DNA of 64,000 nt from Chromatiaceae bacterium (lineage in GTDB: Bacteria > Pseudomonadota > Gammaproteobacteria > Chromatiales > Chromatiaceae). Numbering within the stretch: position 1 is the stretch's first letter; the number at the start of each line of letters is the position of its first letter. Positions 8,702-18,101 of this stretch are shown one piece after another. Both the position numbers and the translations under genes were made by a program. The notes beneath the pieces are model-generated. The model was not told where the DNA came from and did not search any database. It saw only the letters and a list, made by a program, of their open reading frames with translations. The stretch covers positions 310,001 through 374,000 of the forward strand of contig JACKML010000001.1 of assembly GCA_024235415.1 (NCBI GenBank), in the 5' to 3' direction.

Positions 8702-10027
8702 ATGACGCCGTTGCGCTCGCGGCCCGACTGCTACGTCGGTGTCGATCTCGGCACCTCGGGCTGTCGCGCGATCGCGATCGACCGTCAGGGCCACAGCATC
8801 GCCGAGGCCCGCGCCGCGCTGCCTGCGTCACGACACCCCACACCGGGTGCGAGCGAACAGGACCCGCAAACGTGGTGGCCGGCCATCACCCGGGTACTCG
8901 GCAGACTCGCCTCACAGGCATCCGGGCGCATCCGCGCAATCGCCGTCGACGGCACCTCCTCGACGCTGCTGTTGTGTGACGAACACGGCGCGCCCTGCAG
9001 TCCGGCATTGATGTACGACGACACCCGGGCACGCGACCAGGCGCAGGCGATCGACGCGGTCGCCCCGCCCGACAGCCCAGCCCGCGGCGCGGGATCGGCG
9101 CTGGCCAAACTGCTGTACCTGCTCGAGCAGGCGCACGATACGACGCCTGCACACGCGCTGCACCAGGCAGACTGGATCGCGGGGCGCCTGGGTGCCGGGT
9201 ACGGCATCGCCGACGAGAACAATGTCCTGAAACTGGGTTATGACCCGGTTGCCGGTCAATGGCCGGCCTGGCTGCAGGCATTTCCGATGGTGCCGCCCCT
9301 GCTCCCCGAGGTGCGTCCGGTCGGCGGTGTGACCGGCTGGATTGCCCCAGAGGTGGCCGCGTCACTCGGCTTGCCGAACGACGTGCTGTTGGTCGCGGGC
9401 ACCACCGACAGCAACGCGGCCACATTGGCGGCCGGCATCAGCCAGGCCGGCGATGCGGTCACGTCACTCGGCAGCACCCTGGTGCTGAAGATTTACAGCG
9501 ACCACCCGATCGCCTCGGCGCGTTATGGCGTCTACAGCCATCGAATCGGCGGCCGATGGCTGGCAGGCGGCGCCTCGAACAGCGGCGGCGCCGTGCTGCG
9601 GCAGTTTTTTTCGGACACCGAGTTGACCGCGCTCAGCAAGCGCATCGATCCCGATCGGCCGACCGGCCTGGACTACTATCCGCTGCCCGGCATCGGTGAA
9701 CGCTTTCCGTTCAGCGACCCCGACAGGCAACCGCGGATGCAGCCCCGCCCGGCATCCGATCACGCGTTTCTGCAGGGGCTTTTCGAGGGCATCGCGGCGA
9801 TCGAGGCCGCCGGCTATCACCGTCTGGCAGACCTGGGGGCGCCGTATCCCCGGCGCGTGCTGTCCAGCGGTGGTGGCGCGAAAAACCGGGTGTGGCAGCG
9901 GATCCGTGCGCGCGCACTCGGTGTCCCGGTCGTGCCTGCGATGCACGGCGAGGCTGCCTATGGAACGGCGCTGTTGGCGCGCGCGGCGATCGTCAATGAC
10001 GCGGCGGATCCGCGAGGCCGGGGGTGA
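8702..10027 (+). CDS. FGGY-family carbohydrate kinase (probable pentulose or ribulose kinase)
   Basis: ATP-dependent sugar kinase of the FGGY/ASKHA superfamily, 441 aa. Visible: the phosphate-1 loop YVGVDLGTSGCRAIAID (residues about 11-27), IAVDGTSSTLLLCDEHG, the catalytic-aspartate region AGTTDSNAATLAAG, the phosphate-2 motif SLGSTLVLKIYS, and the adenosine loop SSGGGAKNRVWQRIRA. The pattern recalls the ribulose-kinase-like group (cyanobacterial SePSK, plant XK-1) more than xylulokinase, glycerol kinase or AraB. That subgrouping is from memory and needs a tree. It starts 3 bp after queF and ends 20 bp from the convergent prsT. No sugar-uptake genes are adjacent, so the substrate is unresolved. 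Confidence 0.8.
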   Translation: MTPLRSRPDCYVGVDLGTSGCRAIAIDRQGHSIAEARAALPASRHPTPGASEQDPQTWWPAITRVLGRLASQASGRIRAIAVDGTSSTLLLCDEHGAPCSPALMYDDTRARDQAQAIDAVAPPDSPARGAGSALAKLLYLLEQAHDTTPAHALHQADWIAGRLGAGYGIADENNVLKLGYDPVAGQWPAWLQAFPMVPPLLPEVRPVGGVTGWIAPEVAASLGLPNDVLLVAGTTDSNAATLAAGISQAGDAVTSLGSTLVLKIYSDHPIASARYGVYSHRIGGRWLAGGASNSGGAVLRQFFSDTELTALSKRIDPDRPTGLDYYPLPGIGERFPFSDPDRQPRMQPRPASDHAFLQGLFEGIAAIEAAGYHRLADLGAPYPRRVLSSGGGAKNRVWQRIRARALGVPVVPAMHGEAAYGTALLARAAIVNDAADPRGRG

Positions 10028-10046
10028 CCTGGGCTCGCCGACAGGA

Positions 10047-12839
10047 TCAGCCGCGCAGCCTGGCCAGCAGTTGCTGCGCCGAGACTGCAAAGGCGCTGTT
10101 CGGTTGCTCGCGGATGATGCGTTCGAGCATCGGACGGGCCTCGCTGTCACGGTTCATGCCATGCAACGCCTCTGCCGTGTGCAACGCGATCTCGGCATTG
10201 CGCGGGGCGATGATCAGGGCCTGCTGCAGCGCGGCAAGCCCCTCGCTCTTGCGCCCCTGGCGGAACAGGACCCAGCCGTAGGTGTCGACGATCTCGGCGC
10301 GTGACGGGGACAGCTCATAGGCCTGGGTCGCCAACTCAACTGCGCGCCTGCCGTCACGCTCAAGATAGAGCCAGGCCATGTTGTTGAGAATCACCGGATT
10401 CGGATCGGCATGCTTGAGTGACTGCTCGTAGGCCGCCAGGGCCTCGGTGTCGCGGCCCATCTGCTGCTGCATCATGCCGAGGTTTGCCCAGGACTGGCCG
10501 TCTTCCTCTGCGTTCTTCAACCACTCCTGCAGCACCGTAGCCGCTCGCGGCGTCTGCCCGTCGGCAGCAAGCTGGCCGGCAAAGGCATTGACGCGCCTGG
10601 AGTTGCTTTCGATCCGCAGCGCGGCTTCGGCAGCCAGCAATGCCTCGGCTGCGAGACCCTTGCCGCGATAGGCCGCCGCCTCGATATCGTGGCCGTACAC
10701 GCTGTCGGGGAAATGGGTCTTGACCTGTTGCGCGATCTCAAGGGCAGCATCGAACCGCTGCTCACGCAACTCCAGTTCCGCCAAGCCGACCCAGACCACC
10801 GGGACCTTGTACTCGGTGTCCAGCGCGACGGCCCTGCCGAAACTCGCGCGCGAGGCCGCTGCATCGCCTGCGGCCGCCTGGGCACGCGCCAATTGAAACC
10901 ATCCCTCGATCGAGTCCGGTTGTGTCTCGGTCAGTTTGTTTAGCGTAAACATGGCGCTGGCGAAATCCCCGGTCTGCAGCAGCGCCATACCCTTGAGGCG
11001 CAACACCGCCGGCACCTCTGACTGCTCTGGCGGCAGTCCGGACAACAGACTGTTCGCCTTGAGACCATCGTTCTTGCGCAGATAGGCCTCGGCCAGCACA
11101 ACAATGGGTTGCAGCGCCCGCGGATTGGCCGCGTTGGCCTGCATCAGCAGCCGCTCGGCCTCGGCCTCGTCGTCCCTGGCACTGGCGAGCACCGCCATCC
11201 CCATCAGCGCCCCCAGGTGACCGGGGTCCTGCTTGATGATCTGTTCATAGGCTGCCGCTGCATCGTCGGGACGCTGTGCCGCCAGCGCGAGCCGCGCCAG
11301 GTTCATCCGCGCCACCTGGAACGCGGGGTCTTTTTCCAGCGCACGCTCGAAGCGTGCCCTGGCGTCGTCGAACCTGCGCTGCGCAAGAAATGCCAGACCG
11401 GTCAGGTTGTAAGGGATCGGGCTGTCGGCCATGCGCTGCTCGAGCGCCTCGGATGCGGCTACCGCCTTGTCGTATTCGCGCTTGTTCAGATAGCTGAGGA
11501 CCAGAAGCACGTCGGCCTGGACCACGTCCTGGCCAAGCGCGACCGCCGATTCGAGCTGTGTGATTGCCCCCGAGGTGTCGCCGGTGGCGATCTTGCCCAC
11601 CGCCAGCTGGGTGCGCAGCATTGCCTGATCGGGGTCTATCTCGACCGCGCGCTGGATGTATTCCGAACCCCGCGAATTGTCGCCGACCTGGATGTACGCC
11701 GTACCCAGCAGGGCCAGCAACTGGGCGTCCCGGGTTTCGTCATCGACCACTGACGACAACACTGCAATCGCCCGGTCCGGCTGGCGCAACTTGAGACGCG
11801 CCGCACCAAGGACCTTGGCAACCTGCAGATTCCCCGGCGTGCTCGCGAAAACGCGCGTCAGGTAGTCATCCGCGATCGTGAACTGGTTGCGCCCATAACT
11901 GACGATGCCATACAGCAGTTGTGCCTGCAGGTTCGACGGGGCGGCGCGCAGCAATACCTGCAACTCGTCCGAGGCTCGCTCGAAGTCTTTTTCCTGGAAC
12001 GACACCAGTGCCTGCAGGTAATTGACCGCCGGCAGGTCGCGCGTAATGCGATTGAGCACTGCGAGATCCTGCTTGGCAGCGGCGATATCGCGCTGCGCGA
12101 TATGCACCAGTGCAGAACCGACATGTGCCCGCGGATTGTTGGGCGATTCCACCGCGGCAAGCGCATAGTCGCTGGCAGCCTCATCGAGACGCTGCATGCG
12201 CCGCAGCAGGTCGCCTCGCGCCAGCAGGCTTTCCGCATGCCTGGGGTTGTCGACCAGAACCTCATTGATCTGGGCCAGCGCCTCTTCCTCACGCCGTTCG
12301 CCCAGCAGGATCTGGGCCTTGCCCAGGCGCGCCATCGGGTTGCCACCTTGCAGCGCAAGCGCGGCGTCATACGCGGCAACTGCATCCTCGATCTGACGCA
12401 ACCCGAGGTGCGCATTGCCGCGCAGGGCCAGCAACTCTGCACGCTGCATCGGGTCGAGCGTGTCGTCTACCTGTACCTCGTCCAGCAGCGCCTGGAACTG
12501 ACCCTGCAACATCAGCGCACGCGCATAGCCGGACAGCCAGTCCGCCTTGGCCGCCCCAAGGTCACGGGCGCGTCCGAATTCCTTGGCCGCCGCCGCGCCG
12601 TCATTGCCAAGCAACTGCAGCGAGCCCAGCATGAGTCTCGCCTCGACATTGGCCGGATCGGCCTGCAGGGCGTTCTTGAGTTCGATGACGGCCGCCTTGG
12701 ATTCACCCTTGGCGAGGTGCTGGCGGGCCTCCTCGACATAACGGTCGGCCGATGCCGACACCGCGACCCCGGCATTGAGCAAAAGCCCGCACAGGCTCAG
12801 CACACCCACGAAAGTCCGAACTTGGCCAGTCAATAACAC
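10047..12839 (-). CDS. prsT: PEP-CTERM system TPR-repeat protein PrsT
   Basis: Large (930 aa) exported protein made almost entirely of tetratricopeptide repeats. An N-terminal hydrophobic signal (FVGVLSLCGLLLNAGVAVSASA) with a cysteine suggests a signal peptide or lipoprotein. From about residue 30 to the end, 34-residue A/L/Y-patterned repeats run without a break (for example SKAAVIELKNALQADPANVEA). The PrsT family is found in exosortase/PEP-CTERM exopolysaccharide loci beside PrsK and PrsR, exactly the context here. Its mechanism is not established. I chose GTG at 12839 because AAGGGAG precedes it by 8 nt; TTG at 12863 is the alternative. It is the last gene of the epsB-prsK-prsR-prsT series and convergent with the FGGY kinase. 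Confidence 0.88.
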   Translation of the reverse strand: MLLTGQVRTFVGVLSLCGLLLNAGVAVSASADRYVEEARQHLAKGESKAAVIELKNALQADPANVEARLMLGSLQLLGNDGAAAAKEFGRARDLGAAKADWLSGYARALMLQGQFQALLDEVQVDDTLDPMQRAELLALRGNAHLGLRQIEDAVAAYDAALALQGGNPMARLGKAQILLGERREEEALAQINEVLVDNPRHAESLLARGDLLRRMQRLDEAASDYALAAVESPNNPRAHVGSALVHIAQRDIAAAKQDLAVLNRITRDLPAVNYLQALVSFQEKDFERASDELQVLLRAAPSNLQAQLLYGIVSYGRNQFTIADDYLTRVFASTPGNLQVAKVLGAARLKLRQPDRAIAVLSSVVDDETRDAQLLALLGTAYIQVGDNSRGSEYIQRAVEIDPDQAMLRTQLAVGKIATGDTSGAITQLESAVALGQDVVQADVLLVLSYLNKREYDKAVAASEALEQRMADSPIPYNLTGLAFLAQRRFDDARARFERALEKDPAFQVARMNLARLALAAQRPDDAAAAYEQIIKQDPGHLGALMGMAVLASARDDEAEAERLLMQANAANPRALQPIVVLAEAYLRKNDGLKANSLLSGLPPEQSEVPAVLRLKGMALLQTGDFASAMFTLNKLTETQPDSIEGWFQLARAQAAAGDAAASRASFGRAVALDTEYKVPVVWVGLAELELREQRFDAALEIAQQVKTHFPDSVYGHDIEAAAYRGKGLAAEALLAAEAALRIESNSRRVNAFAGQLAADGQTPRAATVLQEWLKNAEEDGQSWANLGMMQQQMGRDTEALAAYEQSLKHADPNPVILNNMAWLYLERDGRRAVELATQAYELSPSRAEIVDTYGWVLFRQGRKSEGLAALQQALIIAPRNAEIALHTAEALHGMNRDSEARPMLERIIREQPNSAFAVSAQQLLARLRG

Positions 12840-12948
12840 GCGGCAAACTCCCTTCTGATCCAATTCGACACCCGCAGATTATCCGGGGCAGATGAAATGT
12901 CCATGAAACACACAGGCATCAACGGCAGCCACGCTGCCGAGGGCCGGC

Positions 12949-14310
12949 TCAGTCCCCAATCGAGTACTTCTTCATCAGATTGTACAAGGTGGGACGGGTC
13001 ACCCCCAGCAACTCGGAGGTCTTGGAGACGTTGCCGTCCGTGCGCGCCAAAGCACGCAGGATCGCCTGCGATTCCGCCCTTTCGCGCACCTCGCGCAGGT
13101 TGAACGGCTCCTGCTCTCCGGCGTCTGCCAGTCCCGGGAGTTCGAGATCCTCGAGCGTAACCTGGTTGCCATCGGCCATGATCACCGCGCGTTTGACCCG
13201 GTTTTCGAGTTCGCGGACGTTGCCAGGCCAGTTGTAGGCCTCCAGTGCCTCGACCGCCTGTGGCATGAACCCTTTGACCGGACGCTTGAACTGTGTCGCG
13301 AAGCGTTCGAGAAACGCACGCGCCAGCAACAGGCTGTCGCCCTGACGCTCGCGCAATGGCGGGACACGGATCGTCGCCTCGTTTATCCGGTAATACAGGT
13401 CCTCGCGGAAATCCCCCTGCTGGATCAGTGCCGGCAGGTCGCGATGGGTGGCACACACGACCCGCACGTCGACGGCGATCTCGGCGCGGCCACCGATGCG
13501 CTCGATAACCCGCTCCTGCAGAAAACGCAGCAGCTTGGCCTGCAGTGGCAATGGCAGGTCACCGACTTCATCGAGGAACAACATGCCGCCATTGGCCACT
13601 TCGATCTTGCCGGGCGTGGTCTTGGCGGCACCCGTGAAAGCGCCTTTCTCATAACCGAACAGTTCGCTCTCGAGCAGGGCCTCGGGGATCGCGGCACAGT
13701 TGATCGCAACCAGTCGCTTGTCGCGCCGATCACTCATATTGTGCAGCGCCTTGACCAGCACCTCCTTGCCAGTGCCGCTTTCGCCCAGGATCAGTGTGGA
13801 TACATCGGTGGGCGCCAGCTTCTCCACTGTGCGGCAGACCTTGTGCATTTCGGCACTGGAAGCGATCAGGCCCTCGAGCGCCGACGATCCGTGAACACTC
13901 TGCAGCCGGCGGTTCTCCTGCTCGATGTGATACAGGCGCGCGGCGCGCTGCACGGTCATCCCAAGCAGGTCGGGATCGATCGGCTTTTCATAGAAATCGT
14001 ATGCCCCCATCGCGATCGCCCGCATCGCGTTGGTCCTGTCATTATGGCCAGTGACCACGATGACCTTGGTGTCGGGTGCAAGCGCAAGGATCTCCTCCAG
14101 AACCGCGAAGCCCTGTGTGACCCCGCCGGGATCGGGTGGCAGACCGAGGTCCAGCGTTACCACCGGCGGCTCCAGCCGGCGCAGATGCGCAATGGCACCC
14201 TCGCGGTCCTCAGCCACCACGACATCGAAGTTTTCAAAACTCCACTTCAACTGGCTTTGCAGGCCAGGATCGTCTTCAACGATCAGGAGTTTGTCTTTGC
14301 TGTCCGCCAC
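12949..14310 (-). CDS. prsR: PEP-CTERM-box response regulator PrsR (sigma-54 activator)
   Basis: NtrC-type transcription factor, 453 aa. A receiver domain (residues 1-125) has acidic residues in VEDD and the phospho-acceptor aspartate in TLDLGLPPDP. A sigma-54 AAA+ domain follows, with Walker A GESGTGKE, the GAFTGA loop that contacts sigma-54, and Walker B GGMLFLDEVGDLPL. A Fis-type helix-turn-helix ends the protein (NVSKTSELLGVTRPTLYNLM). The receiver insert PPDPGG is typical of PrsR. GTG start at 14310. It lies 39 bp after prsK, its presumed kinase. In the family it activates genes with a PEP-CTERM box and sigma-54 promoter; I could not find such a site inside this window. Confidence 0.92.
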   Translation of the reverse strand: MADSKDKLLIVEDDPGLQSQLKWSFENFDVVVAEDREGAIAHLRRLEPPVVTLDLGLPPDPGGVTQGFAVLEEILALAPDTKVIVVTGHNDRTNAMRAIAMGAYDFYEKPIDPDLLGMTVQRAARLYHIEQENRRLQSVHGSSALEGLIASSAEMHKVCRTVEKLAPTDVSTLILGESGTGKEVLVKALHNMSDRRDKRLVAINCAAIPEALLESELFGYEKGAFTGAAKTTPGKIEVANGGMLFLDEVGDLPLPLQAKLLRFLQERVIERIGGRAEIAVDVRVVCATHRDLPALIQQGDFREDLYYRINEATIRVPPLRERQGDSLLLARAFLERFATQFKRPVKGFMPQAVEALEAYNWPGNVRELENRVKRAVIMADGNQVTLEDLELPGLADAGEQEPFNLREVRERAESQAILRALARTDGNVSKTSELLGVTRPTLYNLMKKYSIGD

Positions 14311-14349
14311 TAATTCACCGATCCTTCCCCGTGCAGACCGTCCACTGCT

Positions 14350-16431
14350 TTAATTCGGCAGCGGGCCGTCCGCCAGAGGCAACATGATACGAAACAGGGT
14401 GCCGCGCCCGGGCGCACTCTCGACCACGACCTGGCCCCCGAGCGCCGATATGACCTCACGGCACTCGTAGGCACCTATGCCCATGCCAGTCAGACCCTTG
14501 GTGGAATCAAACGGCCGAAACAGCCGAGTCTTTATGAATTCAGCATCCATGCCACTGCCAGTGTCACGGATATCCACTATAACGTGATCACCCGCCACCC
14601 GCAGCCCGACGTCGATGCGGCCCTCCGGTGGCGTCGCATCCTGGGCGTTCTGTATCACATGCCCCAGTACCGACGACAGCCGGTCCGGCTCGGCGAGAAC
14701 GAACACTGTCGCGACTTCGGTGGTGAATGCGGGGGACGGCCTGCCCGCCGACTTCGCCGTGACCACGTCGCGCAGTTCGCTTACGAGGTCGACCTGCTGG
14801 TTATCACCAGTGATGTCAGCGCTCTTGAGCTGCGCCATCAAGCGGTTCATTTTCAGCACGGCGTTTTCGATGGTGCTGATGGCGTCGTCGATAAACTCCG
14901 GGTTGCGCTTGTGCCTGGACGCATTCTTGGCCACCAGGGATAGTTGCGCAATCAGGTTCTTCAGATCGTGCATCACGAACGCTGACAGACGGTTGAATCC
15001 CTCGAACTGCCGAGCCTCGGCAAGCGCCTCGGCGGCCTGATTGAGCGCGAGGTAGCTGGCAGCCTGCATCCCCACCGTCTTGAGAAGGTCCAGGTTCTCC
15101 CAGTTGATCGACTGCGGCGCACGTGGCTGCAACAGCATGACGACGCCCAACAGGCGCTCATCGTGAACCAGCGGCACGATCAGCCAGGCATCGGCGTTTT
15201 CGACCAGCCAGGCGGGAACCGCGAGGTCGCCATAGATATCCGGCGCATGCCGGAATTCATTGAGATCGATGACCCAGCGCTGGTTCTCCATGAACGGCAG
15301 CATCGGCTCGTCTGCCCCGATCAACGGCTCAACCGTATGCTGCGAATTGAAACGCGCACGGAAGCGGAACGCACCCTTCTCCGACCGCGTCCACAGCATT
15401 CCTCCCGAGCTTTCGACGATCTCGGCGAGTGCCCAGATGACGCGTTCGTTCAGCGGCAGGTCACCCTGCTTTCCGGCCAGCAGGCCAATGACCCGCAGCC
15501 ATTCCTCGCGGTAGTCGTAACGGTAGCTGAAGAAATGCTTGTTGAAGAAAACCTTGGTGCGGGCGCGAAACTGCCCCGAAAACAGCAGTGCAACCAACAC
15601 CACCACGGCACCGAACAGAAAGGCGATCTGCAAGACTCCGCCCCACTCGCCACCGTACAGCTTGATGTAATAGCCGACCAGGGCCATCAGGAGCATGTAC
15701 AGGCCGGCGCTGAACAGCGTGGTGGAATGCAGCACCATGCGGCGCGATAGAAAGACCGGCAGGCTCCAATCCGGATTGCGCGCCGCGGTGATCCCGATCA
15801 GCGGGATGGCCATCGTGCTCACAAAACCACGGGCCGACCAGATGGCGTCGTCCAGGCGATGAAAAAGAACCGCATCCGTGTACAGATAGAAATCGAACAC
15901 GAACAACGCGCCCAGCCCGAAGCACAGATGCTTGATGCCCCAGCGCTGGTCCACCGGCGTATTGCGGAACAGTTGTTCGACCAGCGCCATCCCGAGCACC
16001 GCATAGAGCAGCTGGCCGATCAGCGAAAAATCGCGGTGCAATTCCGTATCGTGGAGCAGGCCCTTCAGCTGCGGGATTTCGACCAGCGCCACCAGCATGA
16101 AGAACCCGAGCAACAGGCAGCCCAGGCGCACATAGCCGAGCATCCGTGTGTAAAGCGGGTTGCCTTCGGCAAACGGCTTGAGCAGGTGCAGCACAAAAAA
16201 CAACCACAGCAGGTTGCGCACGACTTCGGCTGCCCAAACGATCTCCAGGCCGGGCACCCCGTATCCCGCCTGCGCGGCAGCCGCCAGACTCCACAGCGCC
16301 GAGGCACCAACCGCCATCAACAGCTGCGAGCCCTGGAACCGGGCCCGCCAGCCGGTCAGCAGCAGCAGGAACAGAATGGTATAGGCCGCGCAGGCCAGGC
16401 CGTATCCGTACAATGCCAACGAATTCAGCAC
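14350..16431 (-). CDS. prsK: PEP-CTERM system membrane histidine kinase PrsK
   Basis: Membrane sensor kinase of 693 aa paired with PrsR. The N-terminal half has eight or so hydrophobic helices (residues about 5-290). A GAF-like domain follows (VIDLNEFRHAPDIYGDL...AWLIVPLVHDERLLGVVML), then an H-box with the likely phospho-histidine in FVMHDLKNLIAQLSLV, and an HATPase domain (VLGHVIQNAQDATPPEG; DIRDTGSGMD; GMGIGAYECREVI). GTG start at 16431. The long multi-helix sensor with GAF and HDLKN is characteristic of PrsK. The signal sensed is unknown. It sits 78 bp after the sugar transferase and before prsR. Confidence 0.92.
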   Translation of the reverse strand: MLNSLALYGYGLACAAYTILFLLLLTGWRARFQGSQLLMAVGASALWSLAAAAQAGYGVPGLEIVWAAEVVRNLLWLFFVLHLLKPFAEGNPLYTRMLGYVRLGCLLLGFFMLVALVEIPQLKGLLHDTELHRDFSLIGQLLYAVLGMALVEQLFRNTPVDQRWGIKHLCFGLGALFVFDFYLYTDAVLFHRLDDAIWSARGFVSTMAIPLIGITAARNPDWSLPVFLSRRMVLHSTTLFSAGLYMLLMALVGYYIKLYGGEWGGVLQIAFLFGAVVVLVALLFSGQFRARTKVFFNKHFFSYRYDYREEWLRVIGLLAGKQGDLPLNERVIWALAEIVESSGGMLWTRSEKGAFRFRARFNSQHTVEPLIGADEPMLPFMENQRWVIDLNEFRHAPDIYGDLAVPAWLVENADAWLIVPLVHDERLLGVVMLLQPRAPQSINWENLDLLKTVGMQAASYLALNQAAEALAEARQFEGFNRLSAFVMHDLKNLIAQLSLVAKNASRHKRNPEFIDDAISTIENAVLKMNRLMAQLKSADITGDNQQVDLVSELRDVVTAKSAGRPSPAFTTEVATVFVLAEPDRLSSVLGHVIQNAQDATPPEGRIDVGLRVAGDHVIVDIRDTGSGMDAEFIKTRLFRPFDSTKGLTGMGIGAYECREVISALGGQVVVESAPGRGTLFRIMLPLADGPLPN

Positions 16432-16509
16432 GACGCCTCTGCCTCAGCTGGCAACAGGCGGCGCGTGCAGGGCCGCTGATGCGCCAGCCGACCGAAGGCC
16501 CGGCGGCGC

Positions 16510-17901
16510 TCAGTGCGCACCTTTGCCCCACAACACGACCTCGACCGTCTCGAGCAGGATGATCAGGTCCAGGAACGCGCTCGCGTTCTTGACGTAGTAG
16601 AGATCGAACTCGAGTTTGTTGCGTGCATCGTTGATCGTCGCACCGTACGGATATGACAACTGTGCCCAGCCAGTCAGTCCCGGCTTCACCCTGTGCCGTT
16701 CGGCATAGAAAGGAATCTCTTTTTCCAGTTGCTCGACGAATTCCGGTCGTTCCGGCCGCGGGCCGACCAGGCTCATCTCGCCACGCAACACGTTGAACAC
16801 CTGGGGTAGTTCGTCGAGGCGCGTCTTGCGGATAACGGCGCCGACTCTGGTGATCCGGTTGTCATTCTTTGTCGCCCAGCGCGCCACGCCGTCGGCCTCC
16901 GCGTCCGTACGCATGCTGCGGAACTTGTGTACCCGGAACTGCCGTCCGTTCAGTCCGACGCGCACCTGGTGGAACAACACCGGGCCCTTGCCCCCGCTCT
17001 CCAGCATGATCGCCGCGGCCACCAGCAGCATGAACGGCCAGGCCACCAGGAAGATCAGTACGCCGGCTGCCAGATCGAGGGCACGCTTGGAGTACTGGGC
17101 CACACCGCTGAGGCGGAAGCCGTCGGAAAAGAAGATCCAGCTGGGATGCAGCACATCGAGCTTTATCCTGGAGGTCTCTTTCTCGAAAAAACTCAAGAGA
17201 TCGAGGACCATGGTGCCGGACATCTTGCAGTCGAGTATCTGATCGACCGGCAGACGCAGACGGCGGTCATCGGGTGCCACCACGATCTCGTCGACCTCGA
17301 ATTCCAGGACCATGTCCATGAGGGTACGGTCGTGGTTCAACCAGCGTTCGCGGGCGATGCTGGTCTCCGACGCGTTCACATGTACGTAGCCGACCACCCG
17401 GAATCCAGGCTGGCGCGGCTCCAGGTCGGCAATCATCCTGGCCTGCCGGCCGGTACCCAGAACCAGCACCTTGGTCGCCTGCAGATCACTGTTCGTCAGG
17501 CGGAAAAACAGGCTGCGCAAGCCCAACACACCGGCGAACGTAAACAGCATGGCGTAGGTCATCACGCCGCGCCCAACCACGAGATCCGGGAAGGTGTAGA
17601 ACACCACACTCATCGCCACGCTGGCAATCAGGAAGCTCAGCCCGACCCGCACCAGCAGACCGGCGCTGAAAGGCAGGCCGCGCTGGTAAAGGCCGACCGA
17701 GATCATCGAAATCGTCATCGCCGTGGCATAGGCCATCGCGGTGTAGGACAAGGTTTCCGGTGCGTCCACCAGCGACAGGCTGCCCTGCGCGTAACGCACA
17801 TAGAACCCCGCCAGCAGCGAGTAGAACATCACCAGAAACTCGACCACGCCCAGAAGCAGGTAAAGTTTTGATACGTAATGGCCGAAAAGCCTGAACATCA
17901 T
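16510..17901 (-). CDS. PEP-CTERM-associated undecaprenyl-phosphate sugar-1-phosphate transferase (EpsB_2 type)
   Basis: Polyprenyl glycosylphosphotransferase of 463 aa that would start an exopolysaccharide repeat unit by moving a sugar-1-phosphate onto undecaprenyl phosphate. Four N-terminal membrane helices (residues about 12-130) precede a Rossmann-like CoA-binding-3 domain (KVLVLGTGRQARMIADLEP). A fifth helix follows (ALDLAAGVLIFLVAWPFMLLVA), then the WcaJ/PglC-type catalytic domain (HQVRVGLNGRQFRVHKFRSM; KTRLDELPQVFNVLRGEMSL; GPRPERPEFVEQL). ATG at 17901, or the adjacent in-frame ATG at 17898. It heads the minus-strand prs series, divergent from the UDP-sugar genes. The sugar it transfers is unknown, though the neighbours suggest a HexNAcA-type monomer in the polymer. 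Confidence 0.88.
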   Translation of the reverse strand: MMFRLFGHYVSKLYLLLGVVEFLVMFYSLLAGFYVRYAQGSLSLVDAPETLSYTAMAYATAMTISMISVGLYQRGLPFSAGLLVRVGLSFLIASVAMSVVFYTFPDLVVGRGVMTYAMLFTFAGVLGLRSLFFRLTNSDLQATKVLVLGTGRQARMIADLEPRQPGFRVVGYVHVNASETSIARERWLNHDRTLMDMVLEFEVDEIVVAPDDRRLRLPVDQILDCKMSGTMVLDLLSFFEKETSRIKLDVLHPSWIFFSDGFRLSGVAQYSKRALDLAAGVLIFLVAWPFMLLVAAAIMLESGGKGPVLFHQVRVGLNGRQFRVHKFRSMRTDAEADGVARWATKNDNRITRVGAVIRKTRLDELPQVFNVLRGEMSLVGPRPERPEFVEQLEKEIPFYAERHRVKPGLTGWAQLSYPYGATINDARNKLEFDLYYVKNASAFLDLIILLETVEVVLWGKGAH

Positions 17902-18053
17902 GGGTTAAAGGGTTCCTGACCTGCGATACGCGCGCCGAGCCTGACAAACCATTGTGACGCAATCAAACCAATAATCGGAAAATTCATACCAGGATCACTC
18001 AATTGCCGGGACTGTCTCGCCTGCGTGGCAGGCCCGGGGTATCATCCACGCGC

Positions 18054-18069
18054 CGCGGGACGTCCCGCG
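18054..18069. promoter_or_regulatory. Perfect 16-bp palindrome in the promoter region of the UDP-sugar genes
   Basis: CGCGGGACGTCCCGCG is fully self-complementary. It ends 9 bp before the TATAAT at 18079, so it covers the expected -35 position of the tviB promoter. That placement suits an operator. No match to a named regulator is claimed. Confidence 0.5.
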
Positions 18070-18078
18070 ACTACTTAA

Positions 18079-18084
18079 TATAAT
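18079..18084 (+). promoter_or_regulatory. Candidate -10 element (TATAAT) for the UDP-sugar gene pair
   Basis: A perfect TATAAT stands 17 bp before the dehydrogenase ATG. The resulting leader would be very short, about 10 nt, but a purine-rich stretch (GGAAGG, 18086-18091) sits 10 bp before the start. No TTGACA-like -35 is present at the right distance; the palindrome at 18054-18069 occupies that place, so the promoter may need an activator. Confidence 0.45.
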
Positions 18085-18101
18085 CGGAAGGTTTTCTCCC
18101 C

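Noticed and set aside
17902..18101. Search for a sigma-54 promoter or PEP-CTERM box for PrsR control of the EPS genes
   Set aside because: No GG-N10-GC element with a TGGC/TGC match is found on either strand.
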